A stretch of 64,000 bases of DNA. It comes from Heliocidaris erythrogramma. Lineage: Eukaryota > Echinodermata > Echinoidea > Camarodonta > Echinometridae. Positions 32,790 through 44,974 of this stretch are shown in pieces. The stretch is from assembly GCA_025617745.1 (NCBI GenBank), contig CM046868.1, positions 20,030,615-20,094,614 of the forward strand. Reading direction: 5' to 3'. Numbering within the stretch: the stretch's first letter is position 1; each line of letters opens with the position of its first letter. The notes below the pieces were generated by a model. It saw only the letters and a list, made by a program, of their open reading frames with translations. It had not been told where the DNA came from and did not search any database. A program made the position numbers and the translations under genes.

Positions 32790-33182
32790 TTTCATCTCTC
32801 TTCTTTCTCTTTTTCTCTTTTCTGTATCCTTTCCTTTTGTATTTCTTTGTTTTCCCCATTTTTGATTCTTTCAATTCTTATGTATTTCTTTGTTCTTCTT
32901 GATCTCCTCTTCTCGCCTACTTTCAATGTATCTATTTGTTTTCCTTCTATTCTCTTCTCTTTATATTTCATTATATATTTCTCTTTTTTTTCCTTTTTAT
33001 CTTTTCATTTTGTTTCTTATATATTTATTATTTTCATTCTTTATGTTCTTATGTATTTCTTTTTTCTCCTTTCTTTATGTGTTTCCTTGTTTTCTTCTCT
33101 CCCTTTTATCATTTCCTTATGTATTTTTTTGCTCTTTTCTTTTCATTCATCTTATGTTTTTCTTTGATTTCCCATCTTTGAA
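32790..33182. repeat. Pyrimidine-rich minisatellite, third array
   Basis: Diverged tandem units built on CTTATGTATTTCTTTGTTTT and TTTTCTCTTTTCT, related to the array at 10125-10660 and the complement of 4127-4525. It accounts for three overlapping Phe/Leu/Ser frames of 80-118 codons. Confidence 0.7.
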
Positions 33183-33541
33183 GTGCACATGCCCTGTAGC
33201 TCGAATTTGTTCCAAGAACGAGCGGGAGTCGCTCGAATCGGGCTGATAGAGACAGGGTTTTCAAACTCAGACTTTTTTCTTGAGAAGCGCTGATCGGGCT
33301 AGAATCTTGAGCTTGAGCAAACTCGGGCTGATGGAGACGCACCTACTGAGATGAACACATCTGTCTCATAAAATTGCAACATGTGACCAAGACCATGTTT
33401 CATAAAGGCATTATCCCTAGTCTATTGGCCCACATGTACAAATTCTACAGAAGTTGAAACCAGGGGGGTGGAAGAGAGAGAAACTATGAATGAACTACCG
33501 GTATTCGTATTTCAATTTCTCATGCATGGTTGGTACTTTAA

Positions 33542-33823
33542 AGGGATACTCAACCGCAGATTGTGGACATTTTTATTCCGCGAGAGGGCACAGTGACCGT
33601 TGCCCCGCGGGGCGCAAACTCCGGATAGACTGGTCGCCGCACAACATGCATGCTCCGCCTGAGCTCGAGCTCGAGCTCTCGTGCGAGATTCGGTCGGCTT
33701 CGTGCAGTCCGAAATTTAATCCCAGTAGTCCGACGGACGCGTTCGACGCACAAATTTTGTGTACGAGTGAATGAGGCTTACGCAATTCTTTCCTTCCCCA
33801 TGGCCGCCTGGTGGCGTATCCCT
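33542..33823 (+). mobile_element. TTAA-MITE family V, copy 1, CpG-rich
   Basis: 282 bp between TTAA copies, with the ends AGGGATACTCAACC and GTGGCGTATCCCT. It contains CTCGAGCTCGAGCTC, GCGGGGCGCAAACTCCGG and GACGCGTTCGACGCAC and is markedly richer in CpG than its flanks. It has open frames on both strands that recur in copy 2 but no recognised protein. Copy 2 lies at 44678-44970 in opposite orientation. Confidence 0.9.
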
Positions 33824-34179
33824 TTAAAAAACAAACTTATTTTTAATTTCTAGCCCTATAGACTCATTGGATGATGAGATAAAGTGTGTTCAGAGCACTG
33901 CAGAAATGATCATTTTTTATGACTGGACGTTGTTAAAGTGGTTCTCTTCATGCGTGCTTATTGAACTGTTAATGTATTTTATTCTTCTTGTAAGAACTTG
34001 AAAGCTGGAGTGTATGTAGAATAAAGGGAATGAAATTACCTTTTCATTGTTCATAACAGCACTTTAAGGAGTTTTCTAAAAACAAAAAGAAATCGATGGG
34101 TATGGGCATTCTTATATTACAACTTTGAATTTTTCCATAGCTCCTTCAAAGTATTTCCAATAATCTTTGTTATACTTAA

Positions 34180-34628
34180 AGGGAAAGTCCACCCAGGTAT
34201 TACGTTGATTTGAATAAATGAAGAAAAATGAGAGAAACAGATTAGTGAAAGTTTGAGTATAATCTGATAAGAAATAAGGGAGTTATGAATTTGTAAAGTT
34301 GTAATCAATCAAACACAAATTGGCAAATGACGTACCTTGCAAGCTCTTCTCCCATTTGCTCAGTACAGAAAATTTCATAAATTTTGTTTTTCTAAGTTTT
34401 TGATGAAGGAATAAATTTGTTTCATGCAGGTTTTGTGTAAAGAATATGAGTAATGATTACATCTTATAGGCTTTTTACACTTGAGTTATTTAATCCGGTA
34501 AATTTCTTTAACCTTAAAAGTTCATAACTTTCTTATTTCTTATTGCATTTTGCTGAAACCTTCACTGATCTGTTTGTTTATTTTTCTGCTTATGTTAAAA
34601 CAACTTGTAATGAGGGTGGAGTTTCCCT
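34180..34628. mobile_element. TTAA-MITE family III
   Basis: 449 bp between TTAA copies (34176-34179, 34629-34632). The ends AGGGAAAGTCCACCC and AGGGTGGAGTTTCCCT are inverted repeats. Subterminal ATAAGGGAGTTATGAATTTG mirrors CATAACTTTCTTATTTCTTA, the same block as in family I. Confidence 0.9.
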
Positions 34629-34845
34629 TTAAGAATGTCTTTTAGGATGCTGAGCAGGAAATTTTCAGCTTATGGAAATTGTAGTTAATTTTAAAGTGCA
34701 GCTTTTTTTCACAGGACTCTCACACTTTCTTCATTTGGGATGCCAGCAATGCAACCTTGACAGTTAGTTACATGTTTAATTAATAGTTATATGTTAGTTA
34801 CATGTTAGTTACATGCATTGCCAGAACAGTTTTGCTGATGAATTT

Positions 34846-35114
34846 GGGTATTTCCGTAAATAAGGGTCCCAATTTGTGTCCCACTTACATATGAAACACA
34901 CAGGTTTTGTGGCTCTGAGTGTAAGATGCCAATCGTGGAATAAGACTGCAAAAGTGATTCTGAGTATAACATATTGCATCTTCATTGTTAAAATAGTACT
35001 CATTCTTACTCCACTATTTGTCTCTACCCAGGGCCACAAAAAACCAGTGTGTCTCATATGTAAGCGGGACACCAAGAATGTCACAAATTGGGACCCTTAT
35101 TTCTGGAAATACCC
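34846..35114. mobile_element. MITE, 269 bp
   Basis: GGGTATTTCCGTAAATAAGG, GTCCCAATTTGTG and ACATATGAAACACACAGGTT on the left mirror AAACCAGTGTGTCTCATATG, CACAAATTGGGACCCTTATT and TCTGGAAATACCC on the right. The 104-codon frame spanning it is not a gene. Confidence 0.8.
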
Positions 35115-35439
35115 ATTTCTATATATTGCACAGAATTCATTTGTTAAACAAATATGTATATATTTGTTTATTATGTTAAGATTTTTGTAGTTAACTCTAG
35201 GTCACAAACGCAGGAAGTTGCTTAACTAGATGGTGGATAGCTGTTCTTAGCTAATTGTGAACCTTGCTTTGGTTATGTACATCATGGATATAGTTTATAC
35301 TATCATTCATTAGGGGGCTGCAAAAAGCAATAGGTTGCAGACGGCAATAAAATGCCCTCTGTAAGCAAAACTAAGCCATATCTTTCTCCCAGTCAGGTGC
35401 ATGTATATTCTTTGGAGAGATGTCTGTGAGATGGCTTTA

Positions 35440-35914
35440 GTTACGTTCACATGATGGGAGCTAAGCTTTAAGTTTCGCTTGTAGTTTCAAAACTTTAAGT
35501 TAACTAGTAGTTATCTTGTAATTTCAGACCGTATGAACGACGCGTAGTTTCGAAACTTTAAGTTACTTGTAGTTCAAGAACCACAAGCGAGCTCGTGGTT
35601 AAGGTCAAAACCACAAGCAGTGGGCGGTCCTGCGTCGCAGTTTCGGTTAGTGATGAGCTTGCTGTTGATCATTAAACTTCCGGGTCATACCCTTCGCGCG
35701 AATTATTAACACAGGATCTGTATGTCTACTGTACACACAATCGGCAGTAGTATCTACCTCCGGGGGTTAACCACGATGATGCTCGGCTTGTAGTTTCAGC
35801 TCGTTGTCTAGGGATCCTGTGTACCCTCGTTGCAGTTAGGAAGTCATGGTTTCGTTAACTTAAAGTTTCGTTAATTTAAAGTTTCGAAACGGCAAGTCTC
35901 GGTATGAACGTAGC
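35440..35914. mobile_element. Inverted-repeat element rich in AACTTTAAGTTTCG words
   Basis: The outer edges TTACGTTCACATGATGGG and TCGGTATGAACGTAGC are loose inverted repeats. Inside, AAGTTTCG/CGAAACTT and ACCACAAGC/GCTTGTAGTTTC words recur in both orientations. A short deletion form lies at 40525-40627. Confidence 0.6.
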
Positions 35915-36327
35915 TTTTGTTCTTGTTGCCATTCCATTACCAAAGAGATTGTAACTTTCAATGATTTATACCAAGAAGCTTGCTTGCATTGGTCCAACCT
36001 TCTAACCTTCATGTTTGGAGTTTCAGTCCCTGGGTGTTCCCCATCTCCACCCCAATAAACCTGGGATTTATGATTCTCAATAAATATCTGTATAATATAC
36101 AGTATGTGCATTGTGCAGGATACCCCAATAGAGGCCTATTACTTCGATACTTGTATATATGCCGTACTTATAGAGCCTGCTGTGTTTACTTTAATTTCAT
36201 AATTCAAAGTATGTCATGAACAATCATATATGCTGAGATACTATACAATATTGGAATACTTGGGCATTATCTTGTGAGGTTCCAATTTAAGCCTGGGCTG
36301 CATTTGTCCGATAACGATAATGATATT

Positions 36328-37079
36328 GGGGAGACTGAGGTAATAGTGGCCCTTTTATCTTTGAGAGCTTGTAGCATCACTTAATGATAAATATGTTAGG
36401 CACATGTCTGCAATGTAGCTGACCTATTCCTCCAATCAAATCAGAAAAATCAGCCATTTAATTCAGCTCAAAGTTTACGAACGGGGGGCTCAAAACATCG
36501 ACAATCCAAATTTCATTAGCTGGAAAGTGGCAAGTTTACTTTACATTTTTGGGTGTGGTGTCATTAATTAAAGTCATTAAGATGAGTTTGTGGTTGAAAC
36601 AGGAAGAGTATGAACTAAGGAAGGCATTAGAAAAACTTCCACCTCTGTATTTTCAATAGCAGGGCTGTACAGAGGAATCAAAGTGAAAATGCATGTATGT
36701 GTATTGATATGATTGCTTATTTCAACAATTTGGCTGAACCAATTATTGATTAAATAATTGTTAATTGATTAAACGTGTATCAGCAACACTTGACATTAGT
36801 AATTATAGATTTCCATAAGAAATTTTCACAAAATCTGTAATATCAGTCAGTCTTGACAAACGGGCCACAATTACCCGGACCCACAATTACCCGGACCCAC
36901 GCCAATATGACCTGCTTGACATTATGCTATTAAATTAGCATCTTAATAAATGTAGTTATAGGATGAATAGCTGAATAGTTGCTCTACATTGTGGTATAAA
37001 ATATTCAACCATATCACTTATAAATATAATGCAGATATCGAAAAAGTGAAAAGGGGCCACAATTAGCCCAGTCTACCCT
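36328..37079. mobile_element. Inverted-repeat element, about 750 bp
   Basis: GGGGAGACTGAGGTAATAGT plus GGCCC on the left and GGGCCACAATTAGCCCAGTC plus TACCCT on the right are imperfect inverted repeats. A tandem CACAATTACCCGGACC repeat lies at 36870-36902. A 25-codon frame at about 36580-36657 (EEYELRKALEKLPPLYFQ) is too short to classify. Confidence 0.65.
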
Positions 37080-37180
37080 GAGATTTTTCATTAAAGGGAC
37101 ACCCTAGAGCATGTACACAGCATACAGTAGGGTGAACCTTAAATGAAAATCTTGTTATCATTACCCGATTTACTCTTGGG

Positions 37181-37757
37181 AAAGAGTGACAAATCCAACC
37201 TTGGTAATACGATGGTTTGTGTGAAAGCAGAAGAATAAGAAAAACAGGATGGTGAAAGTTTGAAAGAAATCGGACACGGAATAAGAAAGTTGTGGATTTT
37301 TGAAAAGTGCGAATCTCAAATAAGCAATCTGGTGAGTCGATTGTGACATATTGGTGGACAACTGTGCTGTTTGTCGTACACAAAAATATCATGTATTTGC
37401 GTTTCACTCCGAAGCGCCTTTACCCTTGAGGCAGTACTCAATACATATTGAGTACTGCATATATAGCATAGGTCCTCATGAAAGAAAAGGATCCTACTGA
37501 GTATAAATACATATTGAAAAAAAGGACATTTTGGTCATTTTGTGTATTGGAGCAAATGGAGGAGCTGTCCGCTACTGCATCACAGTGACATTACTTATTC
37601 GGCCAATTCGAAATTCCCGTATGTATAGTGATTACAACTTTCAAAAATTCATAACTTTCTTATTGCTTGTCCAATTTTGTTCAACCTTTTACCAATCTGC
37701 TTCTCTGATATTTCTTCTTTCTTTCAAAGCAACTTGCCGTTAAGGTTGGATTTCCCT
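37181..37757 (+). mobile_element. TTAA-MITE family I, copy 3
   Basis: Clear alignment to copies 1, 2 and 4 from AATCCAACCTTGGTAATACG to GGTTGGATTTCCCT, with TTAA at 37758-37761. The left tip is damaged: no clean TTAA-AGGG junction is seen. It begins about 100 bases after the previous element. Confidence 0.85.
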
Positions 37758-37761
37758 TTAA

Positions 37762-40524
37762 TATCATGGTAAACATAGAGGCCTACCTGTAGGTCACAGG
37801 ATCACTATTGCCATTCAAATGCTTAGATTCTTTCCATGTTATAAGACATACAGGTATGACACCTGTATGTCATATTGTAAGACATCACACTCCCTCATCC
37901 AACTGCAGGTAATGTGGATTATGAAGACTTTTACAAGTTCAATACTGACAGAGGAATTGCAGACTCTGAAATACTCGTGCCTCATAAAATGATCAAGAGG
38001 ATTCCCAAGGGGTGCAAGAGTGTACCCCTCAGCCGATAGGATGACTCCGGTCTTGGGCTTGAACCCTATGCCCTCTGCTCTCTGAGGTGCCTTATTAGGT
38101 ATGACATCAAGGTTTCCCATACTCCAATTTCAGCCTAAATAATGTTGTTTTCTCCTGTGTGTGAGTATTTTTGGCATTTTTCCCACTGCTCACTTTCTTT
38201 CTCTTTTGATTCCCTGTGAAAGAGAGGGCAAGGGAGAAGAAAGAGAGGGAAAACAAAATCTGTGATTGATCCTGCAACATGATCATCTGATGGAGAATGA
38301 ATAAAATTTGTATCCTGAATGAAATCTATAGTATTCAATAAGTATTCTAAAACCAAAAAGTTTCTCGCCGCGAAGCTTTCGGGAATTGTAACAGCCCTTT
38401 TCACAGTAAGAAACCTTCGCGATCTACCAAAAATTGAGTGTGTTTTCAATTATGATTCACGAAACTTTTGCGAATATTAGCCACTCGCTAACATTAAATG
38501 TTCGCAAAAGTTTATCATTTTACGGTGAAGGCTCATATAAACTCGTGATTGATATTTAAGAGAACTCAGAAAATTACCAACTTTTCTAGACAGACCTTAT
38601 TTGAATTCTTACTTTGTATTGTTATTTCTTTTGTGTGTAGATTTATACTCCTTTTGCAAACTTTGTAGTGCACATTATAGGATCCCTGAAGAAATGAGTT
38701 TGTAAACCCAATGGGCACAAAATATGCACAGTATTGTAGTGATTGTAATGTAGATGCTTCTGTTTTTGCGACTCTTCAGAGTTTATGAACAGAATTTCCA
38801 TTGTTTCAACTTACATGGGCATTATTTTAGAGCATGTAACAAGAGCGTAGGTTTGGGATATTAGTGCTCCACAACACTGTCCTACTGTGTGACCTACTTT
38901 TGCACATGTAGGCGTCTTATTCAATTTGTTTCAGTTTACAAAGTTATCAGGGCTTACATGTTGTAACTTGTAAATGGAAATTCTCTGTAAGTTATGCTCC
39001 AAATCAATATTTGATTCGATAAAAACATTTTGCATTCATATATTGATATATTTGTTCAAAGCTGCAACCCAAATGAAACAAATAAATAAGCCAATATACA
39101 ACGCAAAATATTTTTATCGATTGGAAAAACTTATATTCTTCCACCCAAAGTAAACGTCAGATGGATTAATAAAGATAGGAAACTCTTTCATCTGATATTC
39201 AAATGATACATGTACAGGAAATTTCACAAGGTGGCACATCAACAATTTAGAAAAGTCGGGTCCTTTTGTACTTAATAGCAGACGACGTTCGCTGAACGTG
39301 CATGCATGAAAAAACGGACAAACATCGAAAACTGCTCGCTCGGAACTCAAGTCCAACAGCGGGGGAATAGCCCTATAAGTAGCAAGCGAGTGTCCATTAA
39401 GTTGACCCCCTTTGACCTTACCAGTTCTTGCATTTTCCCACGATTTACGTAAAGTTGTTTACAATGCCAGCTGAAAAAATAATGTATTAAACACCATTTT
39501 TGTAAATATGAAGTTTAAAAAATGACGAAATATCTTTCAAAACAATAGTGCAAATTAAAAAAGCGACCAATGGAGGCTATGAAATTTTAGCGTTATTTCT
39601 TCGGTTACAAACAGAAAATTTTAGGGTACCTGATAAACTTCCTCATTTCGACTAGATTCGTAAGAAAATCATTGAGATGAATCATTAAATTGTACATTTT
39701 TCTACAACCAGATGGTATTTACTTGAGCTGAATTTCCCACATAGAGTTGTGTCGGAAAAAAGGATCTCGGTGTCAAATCGCCGAGGCTGACAAAACAAAA
39801 ATATATTCCAACCTCGTCCCACGCATTGAAATCTGTGTACGGCTGTGCTGTGTGAATTGAGAGAGTGAGCGGTCCACATGGGCCATGCGCATGCGCAATC
39901 CATGAATGGGCTGACTATGGCTGACTCATGAATATCATATGTGTAGATAGTGAATTTGGCATCACTGCACATAATTTGCTGCTCCAAATTGCTGCAAGAT
40001 ATCGTGTGAAATAGACGTTATATCGCTGCAAAGAAAGAAGCTGCATCAGCGAAACTTCCTCTAAATATGGAATATACACCACCAAATAAGGAAATGAAGT
40101 TTCATGCATACAATATTTATGCAGGGGTAGACTTGTGTCAGAAAAAAATATACACATAGTTTTTGGATGATTTCATTTCAAAATGTTGCTATAATTCGTC
40201 AAAACGTCATATTTCAGGATTTTTTCAGACAATCATAAATAACTTAATTAACAAATTAATTCATGTGGGAAATTTTAGCTCATAAATCACCAAAATAGAA
40301 GCACCATGTTTTGCCATTGTGATGACCGCACACATGCACAGATCTAGAAATCTGTTGGTAATTCGAAATAAACCAGGGGTTAATGAGATTCAAATTGCAC
40401 CGTATCGCTCTTACTGTGTAGAATGCCTGGTAAAGTTATTTGTGGTTAATTTTATACATTCTAGCTGTATACAAAATTATTTTTTTACTTCAGAGAACCT
40501 TTAAAGTTTGTTTTGAAACTATGA
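37762..40524. other. Non-coding stretch with weak repeats
   Basis: CGCGAA/TTCGCG-type words at 38370-38520 resemble those of the element at 61304-61505. ACATGTGGGAAATTTTAGCT at about 40262 is a partial inverse of AGCTGAATTTCCCACATAG at 39726, suggesting an old inverted-repeat element at about 39700-40290. No supported exon. Confidence 0.4.
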
Positions 40525-40627
40525 GTCTGTTCATACGGTCTGAAACTACAAGATAACTACAAGATAACTTTAAGTTTTGGAGCTACAAGCGAAACTTAAA
40601 GTTAAGCTCCCTCTGTGTGAACCTGAT
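40525..40627. mobile_element. Short relative of the 35440-35914 element
   Basis: GTTCATACGGTCTGAAACTA, CAAGATAACTTTAAGTTTTG, CTACAAGCGAAACTTAAAGT and TAAGCTCCCTCTGTGTGAAC match blocks of the longer element in inverse order, so it is an internally deleted copy. Confidence 0.6.
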
Positions 40628-41128
40628 TACTGTGTCTTTTGTTATGAAGGCTTAATGATCAAGAAAGATGGTGAAATGAGGCAAAAATGAATTGTGCGAG
40701 AGTGGTAAATTTGACCTAATTTTTTTTTTTTTTTTTTTTTTCCTTCTATAGAGTTCTAGGTATATGTATAAAGTCATTTTAGCCTCTATGTAGGCTACTT
40801 TTCTTCATAGGTATGGAGTACCGGTAATGTGACTTGAGGCTACACACCTATAACAGTCTCGTTAAGTTAGCTGACCTGAACAAGACTTCTATCTTCTCTC
40901 TCAAATCTCTCCATTTTGAAATTTCAGAATCTTTTCCTGAAATCGCTTTACAGTAGGCCTACCTTACATTTTGGAGGGAGTTATCTGAAATCTAGCGGGG
41001 GCGTAGGGTTATGTTTCAGTTGGTTTCAGGGGCTGTCCATTAAAACTTGCTCCAGAGATTGAAATCTTGTAATAGACTCCTGTAGAGGCCTTGGAGGGTT
41101 TATGGCATTGTCTTTGCACCACTAATAA

Positions 41129-41437
41129 GCTTTTTACACTTTATTTTTTTAACCTTGTACTTTCCTTAACCTGGACATTTTTTTTCTGCTGTTCTCATTT
41201 TCAGTTTTAGTCCTGTACTATTTCCCTAGCCAGAGCGCTTAGCTCCACCTTTTGTGGGGCTAACCCTGCTTATTTCTAGGGCTAAAACAATACTGTACTA
41301 TCGTGAAGTTAGCCCACTTTGGTAAAATGCAATATGAACAGAAAGTGGGCTAAACTTAGTCCCGTAAACTGTGGGGCTAAATCCTCGTTTAGTCCCACCG
41401 ATAGCTGTACGACAAAATTTTGCTGTTGTAAAAAGCC
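41129..41437. mobile_element. GCTTTTTACA-type MITE, copy 1
   Basis: The ends GCTTTTTACACTTTA and TTGTAAAAAGCC are inverted. The interior has GGGGCTAACCCTGCTT, GGGCTAAAACAATACTGTAC and AGCCCACTTTGGTAAAATGC, all shared with copy 2 at 46157-46518. Its left flank holds a related palindrome built on TAGTCC/GGACTA words. Confidence 0.75.
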
Positions 41438-42942
41438 CATCAATGGCAAAACTACTTTTAGAGATTTTAAATAAAATGATCATTGACAAGGAGATCTGTT
41501 TTTTGTAATCTTCCACTGTATTTTGTTTTTGACATGACAGTTGTTCATAACTTGGTTCTTCATCACTTCTGTAATTGTTTGAATTCACTTCTCTGACTTT
41601 AATTGTAGAAATTACATAAGTTTTTTGACTTTTGTACTGGCATTTCAGGAGCAATGTTTAATTCATGTTTAAGAAACCAATTATATTCATTCTGCAAAAA
41701 ATTCAGCTTTGCTGGACTACCACGTGTCCCCAGGAATGATACAACAAGATGAACTGAATAAGATTCGGTCATTGCGCAGTTTTACTCTAAAATACTGTTG
41801 TTATCCTGTCTCATCTTATTATTCGTCTTCCCACTCTCTACCATACTTCCATGCACCCCTCTGCTGTACCCTGCTACAAAGTACTGAAGAACACCATGCA
41901 AACATCTTTATCTAATTCATTAGAGCAATCACTCAGTCTTAGGATCACAACAAACTAACCTTGTCTTCCTGTTTTGACACATACAGTGTCAGAATTGTCA
42001 TTAACTAGTATGTTGCCTAATTCCTACTCCAAACACTCAGCACTGCAATTTGTGTCTACGTTGATTGAGTTTGTGACATTAATTGGAGAGATAACTTAAA
42101 GTGTAGTACAGGTGTATGTTATTGACCTATAGATAATCGTTGTGATCAGAATCTAGTTAAGAATGAGAAGAAAGACGAGCTAAGGAATGCAGTATTCAGA
42201 TTTCATAATCTCTTTCAGAAATTTATTTCTTAGATGATATGACCCCAAATTAATCAAGACGATGTTCACACTAAACATTTAAAATGTAGAATACGATGAT
42301 GATTAATGACAAAATAAAGTTGATATATTTTGGAATATTTGTACATGTCTTACAATGTTGGCTTATTGTTACAGCAAGAGAGAACCCCCCCCCCCCCCCC
42401 ACCCCCATCCCCACTGTAGCAGAGAAAGACTAGCTTGAGGAGAGCTCTAGAAAACTCAAACAGGATTGTAAAGAATCTCTAAAATATTTTGTACAAATGA
42501 ATAGCTGCAACGAAATGTTACTTCCAAAAAAAAAAAATCTAAAACAAGCTCCTGCCCGTGTAAAAAAGTATTTTTTTTTTTAACACTTGCATGGTTCAGA
42601 AAAATGACCTAGTCTGTCCAAACATTTTGTAAATGTAACTGTTATGGACTTTCGAGGCTTGTGATTTATTATTTCTTTGGACTAAATTTTTTAAAGGATA
42701 CTTTATCATAATGGAACTTGTGTATTATATGTAAGCCATTAACTACATTTTGAAGTCATTGAATTTGCCGCCAAATTTGGATTTTACTTGAAAATGTTAA
42801 CAAGATTGTTTCATGTCTTGTGTTTGATAACCGCTCATTGCATATAGACTTTAATAAAAAAATATATTTCGCATGATTAATAATTTTCCGAGTACTTAAA
42901 GATTTTATGATGATGCTATATTGTTTTGTATCTCCCATGTAG

Positions 42943-43011
42943 ACCATTAAATATCTGGTGGTAAACAGAATCTCTGAGCGGCTCACCGAGAAGCTTGCTG
43001 CCATCTTCTAG
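42943..43011 (+). CDS. Candidate terminal coding exon, short
   Basis: A good acceptor, TTGTTTTGTATCTCCCATGTAG, is followed by a 22-codon frame, TIKYLVVNRISERLTEKLAA plus IF, and a TAG at 43009-43011. The piece is amphipathic and helix-like. Six bases later AGAG|GTAATT is donor-like, so the 3' untranslated region might itself be spliced. No family is recognised, no upstream partner exon is identified, and at this length a chance match is quite possible. Confidence 0.3.
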   Translation, partial: TIKYLVVNRISERLTEKLAAIF

Positions 43012-43557
43012 ACAGAGGTAATTTGTTTGGAAATATTTCTTTTATGTTCGTCCAACATTCTTGGAATAAGAACACACTCCAATAGGGATGTAGCATGGGG
43101 CCCCCATGTGGCCACCCCCCCCCCCCCAAATATTATGGGAAGGAATGAAAGTAGAGGAGGGAAGTAGGAGCCTGGTAAAGGAAATAAAATAACTAATGAT
43201 GAGTAAGGATGGAATGGTCACCTGTTACAGATAAATCTTGAGGAGTATGTTTGTGAGTTCATCAAGAGATAATGTGATTACGTGAAAGGCCACAGAGTTT
43301 GTCCAGATTTCACAGCAAATGTTACCATTTGGATTTTATGTATGTAGAAGGTCTACAAAAGAACTTTCACTTATTTTAGGCTTTTTGAAATATGGTATTT
43401 GTTTCAAACGTGTTTCATCATGCAGTGTATATTTAAGGCTTGGCATTATGGACCGATGTGAAGCTCTCTGTAAAACAAGAAATAAAATGCATCCAAGTTA
43501 AATTGTGGCAAATTGATTAGCACAATTTTGACTCTAATTTATTCTTATTCCAAAGGT

Positions 43558-43690
43558 AATGATAATAATAATAACAAACCGTTCTTGTATAGTGCATATC
43601 ACATTATGATATAGCGTACCTATGTTCTTCCAAAGGGTTGGATATTATTACCCTGGCTTTAGCTCCTTGGTACTTGGTCAAATGCTAAAT
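43558..43690 (-). mobile_element. SINE-B 3' tail fragment
   Basis: The + strand begins with an (AATAAT)-type run and continues with TATTATTACCCTGGCTTTAG, also found in the SINE at 51564-51857 (CTATTACCCTGGCTTTAGCC). So it is a 5'-truncated minus-strand copy. Confidence 0.6.
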
Positions 43691-44207
43691 TGGAATATTG
43701 TAGCTTTGACTGCTTTTTGAAAATGTCCTCATTATTGTTTGGGATTGTCATTAGTTCTAATACAGTAGGCCTATACGTTGTCCACAGTTATCCTTACAGG
43801 AATGGTTCTGCTTGCCTATGAAACAAGGGTATCTTCCACTGCTTCGGGGAAGTTCTGCTAGAACTTGTAAGCTCCATCAAGATCTGTGGCAGTTTAATTC
43901 ACACTCATTATAGCTGTCATTAAACTTCGAGGTTTCGCATGAAGATAGCATGTGTGTCACAGTGTGAAGTATACACACAATACTCATAGGTTTTGCATGC
44001 GTTTATAGTGTAAAGTGCATGCTGCCGTTGTTGGGAATTATCATCCCTGGCCCGGTATATAAACTATTTTGTGCCTGTCATTTGTTTAATATTTCACTTC
44101 AGGGGGTAAAATCTTCACAGCATCTTAGTATTGCTAGTATCTTGCTATTTATCAACCAAAATCCAAGAAATCTGACGAGAAGTTTTTGAGGGCTTACCAA
44201 TACTGTA

Positions 44208-44477
44208 CACACTATGAACATGATGACAAAAGAGAGCGGACAAACTATACAGTTCCTCATTGTACCCTCCACAATTGTTCTGGTAGACAAAAGAACATCT
44301 CTTCATTGCTATTATGTAAAATAAGTAGAACAGGTGAATATGCATGTGACACCTGTTCTACATATTTTTACATAATAGCAATGAAGGGATGTTCTTTTGT
44401 CTAGCAGAGCAAGTGTGGAAGGTACAATGAGGAGCTGTATATTTTGTCCGCTTCTTTGTTTGCCATGTTCATAGTGA
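44208..44477. mobile_element. Large foldback element, arms over 100 bp
   Basis: From CACTATGAACATG on the left to CATGTTCATAGTG on the right the two halves are near-perfect inverted repeats. Inner matches include CAAAAGAACATCTCTTCATT against AATGAAGGGATGTTCTTTTG and GTAGAACAGGTG against CACCTGTTCTAC, separated by only about 13 bases. RNA read through it would form a hairpin of about 120 pairs. Confidence 0.85.
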
Positions 44478-44677
44478 CATTACCTGTAACAGGTCTCTCG
44501 TCCACCTCCCTGCCTGTAACATGCATGCTAAGCTTATAGGATGGGTTTCATTGTATTTGGTAAGATTAATTAAATGCATCTTCCCCAGTGGTATAGATCA
44601 TGCTTGCATCTATTCCAAGTGAAACAGAATTTAAGTTCCACTGAGAATGGTGAGTAACTGAGTATGCTGTGTGTTAA

Positions 44678-44970
44678 AGGGATACGCAACCAGGCGGCTG
44701 TGGGAAAAGTCAGGATCGCGTAAGCCCCATTCACTCGTACACAAAGTTTGTGCGTCGAACGCGTCCGTTGGACTACTGGGATTATATTTCGGACTGCACG
44801 AAGCCGACCGAATCTCGCACGAGAGCTCGAGCTCAGGCGAAGCGTGCATGTTTGTGCGGCGACCCGTCTATCCGAGGTTTGCGTCCCGCAGGGCAACGAC
44901 ATGATCAGGTAACGAACACGGTGCCCTCTCGCGGCATAAAAACGTCCACAATCGGCGATTGAGTATCCCT
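44678..44970 (-). mobile_element. TTAA-MITE family V, copy 2, CpG-rich
   Basis: 293 bp between TTAA copies (44674-44677, 44971-44974), with the ends AGGGATACGCAACC and GATTGAGTATCCCT. Its interior is the reverse complement of copy 1, so it lies in opposite orientation. The four overlapping open frames here come from the element. Confidence 0.9.
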
Positions 44971-44974
44971 TTAA

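Noticed and set aside
33490-33853. Overlapping frames on both strands, repeated at 44570-44962, hinting at a conserved small protein
   Set aside because: Both sites are copies of the same TTAA-MITE; conservation reflects the element, and frames are open on both strands because of GC-rich palindromic sequence.
34876-35190. 104-codon frame with Cys pairs resembling a small zinc-binding protein
   Set aside because: It spans an inverted-repeat MITE; the repeated CxxC-like parts are the two arms read through.
37063-37407. 114-codon minus-strand frame with relatives at 17958-18152 and 53271-53486
   Set aside because: These are shadows of TTAA-MITE family I copies.
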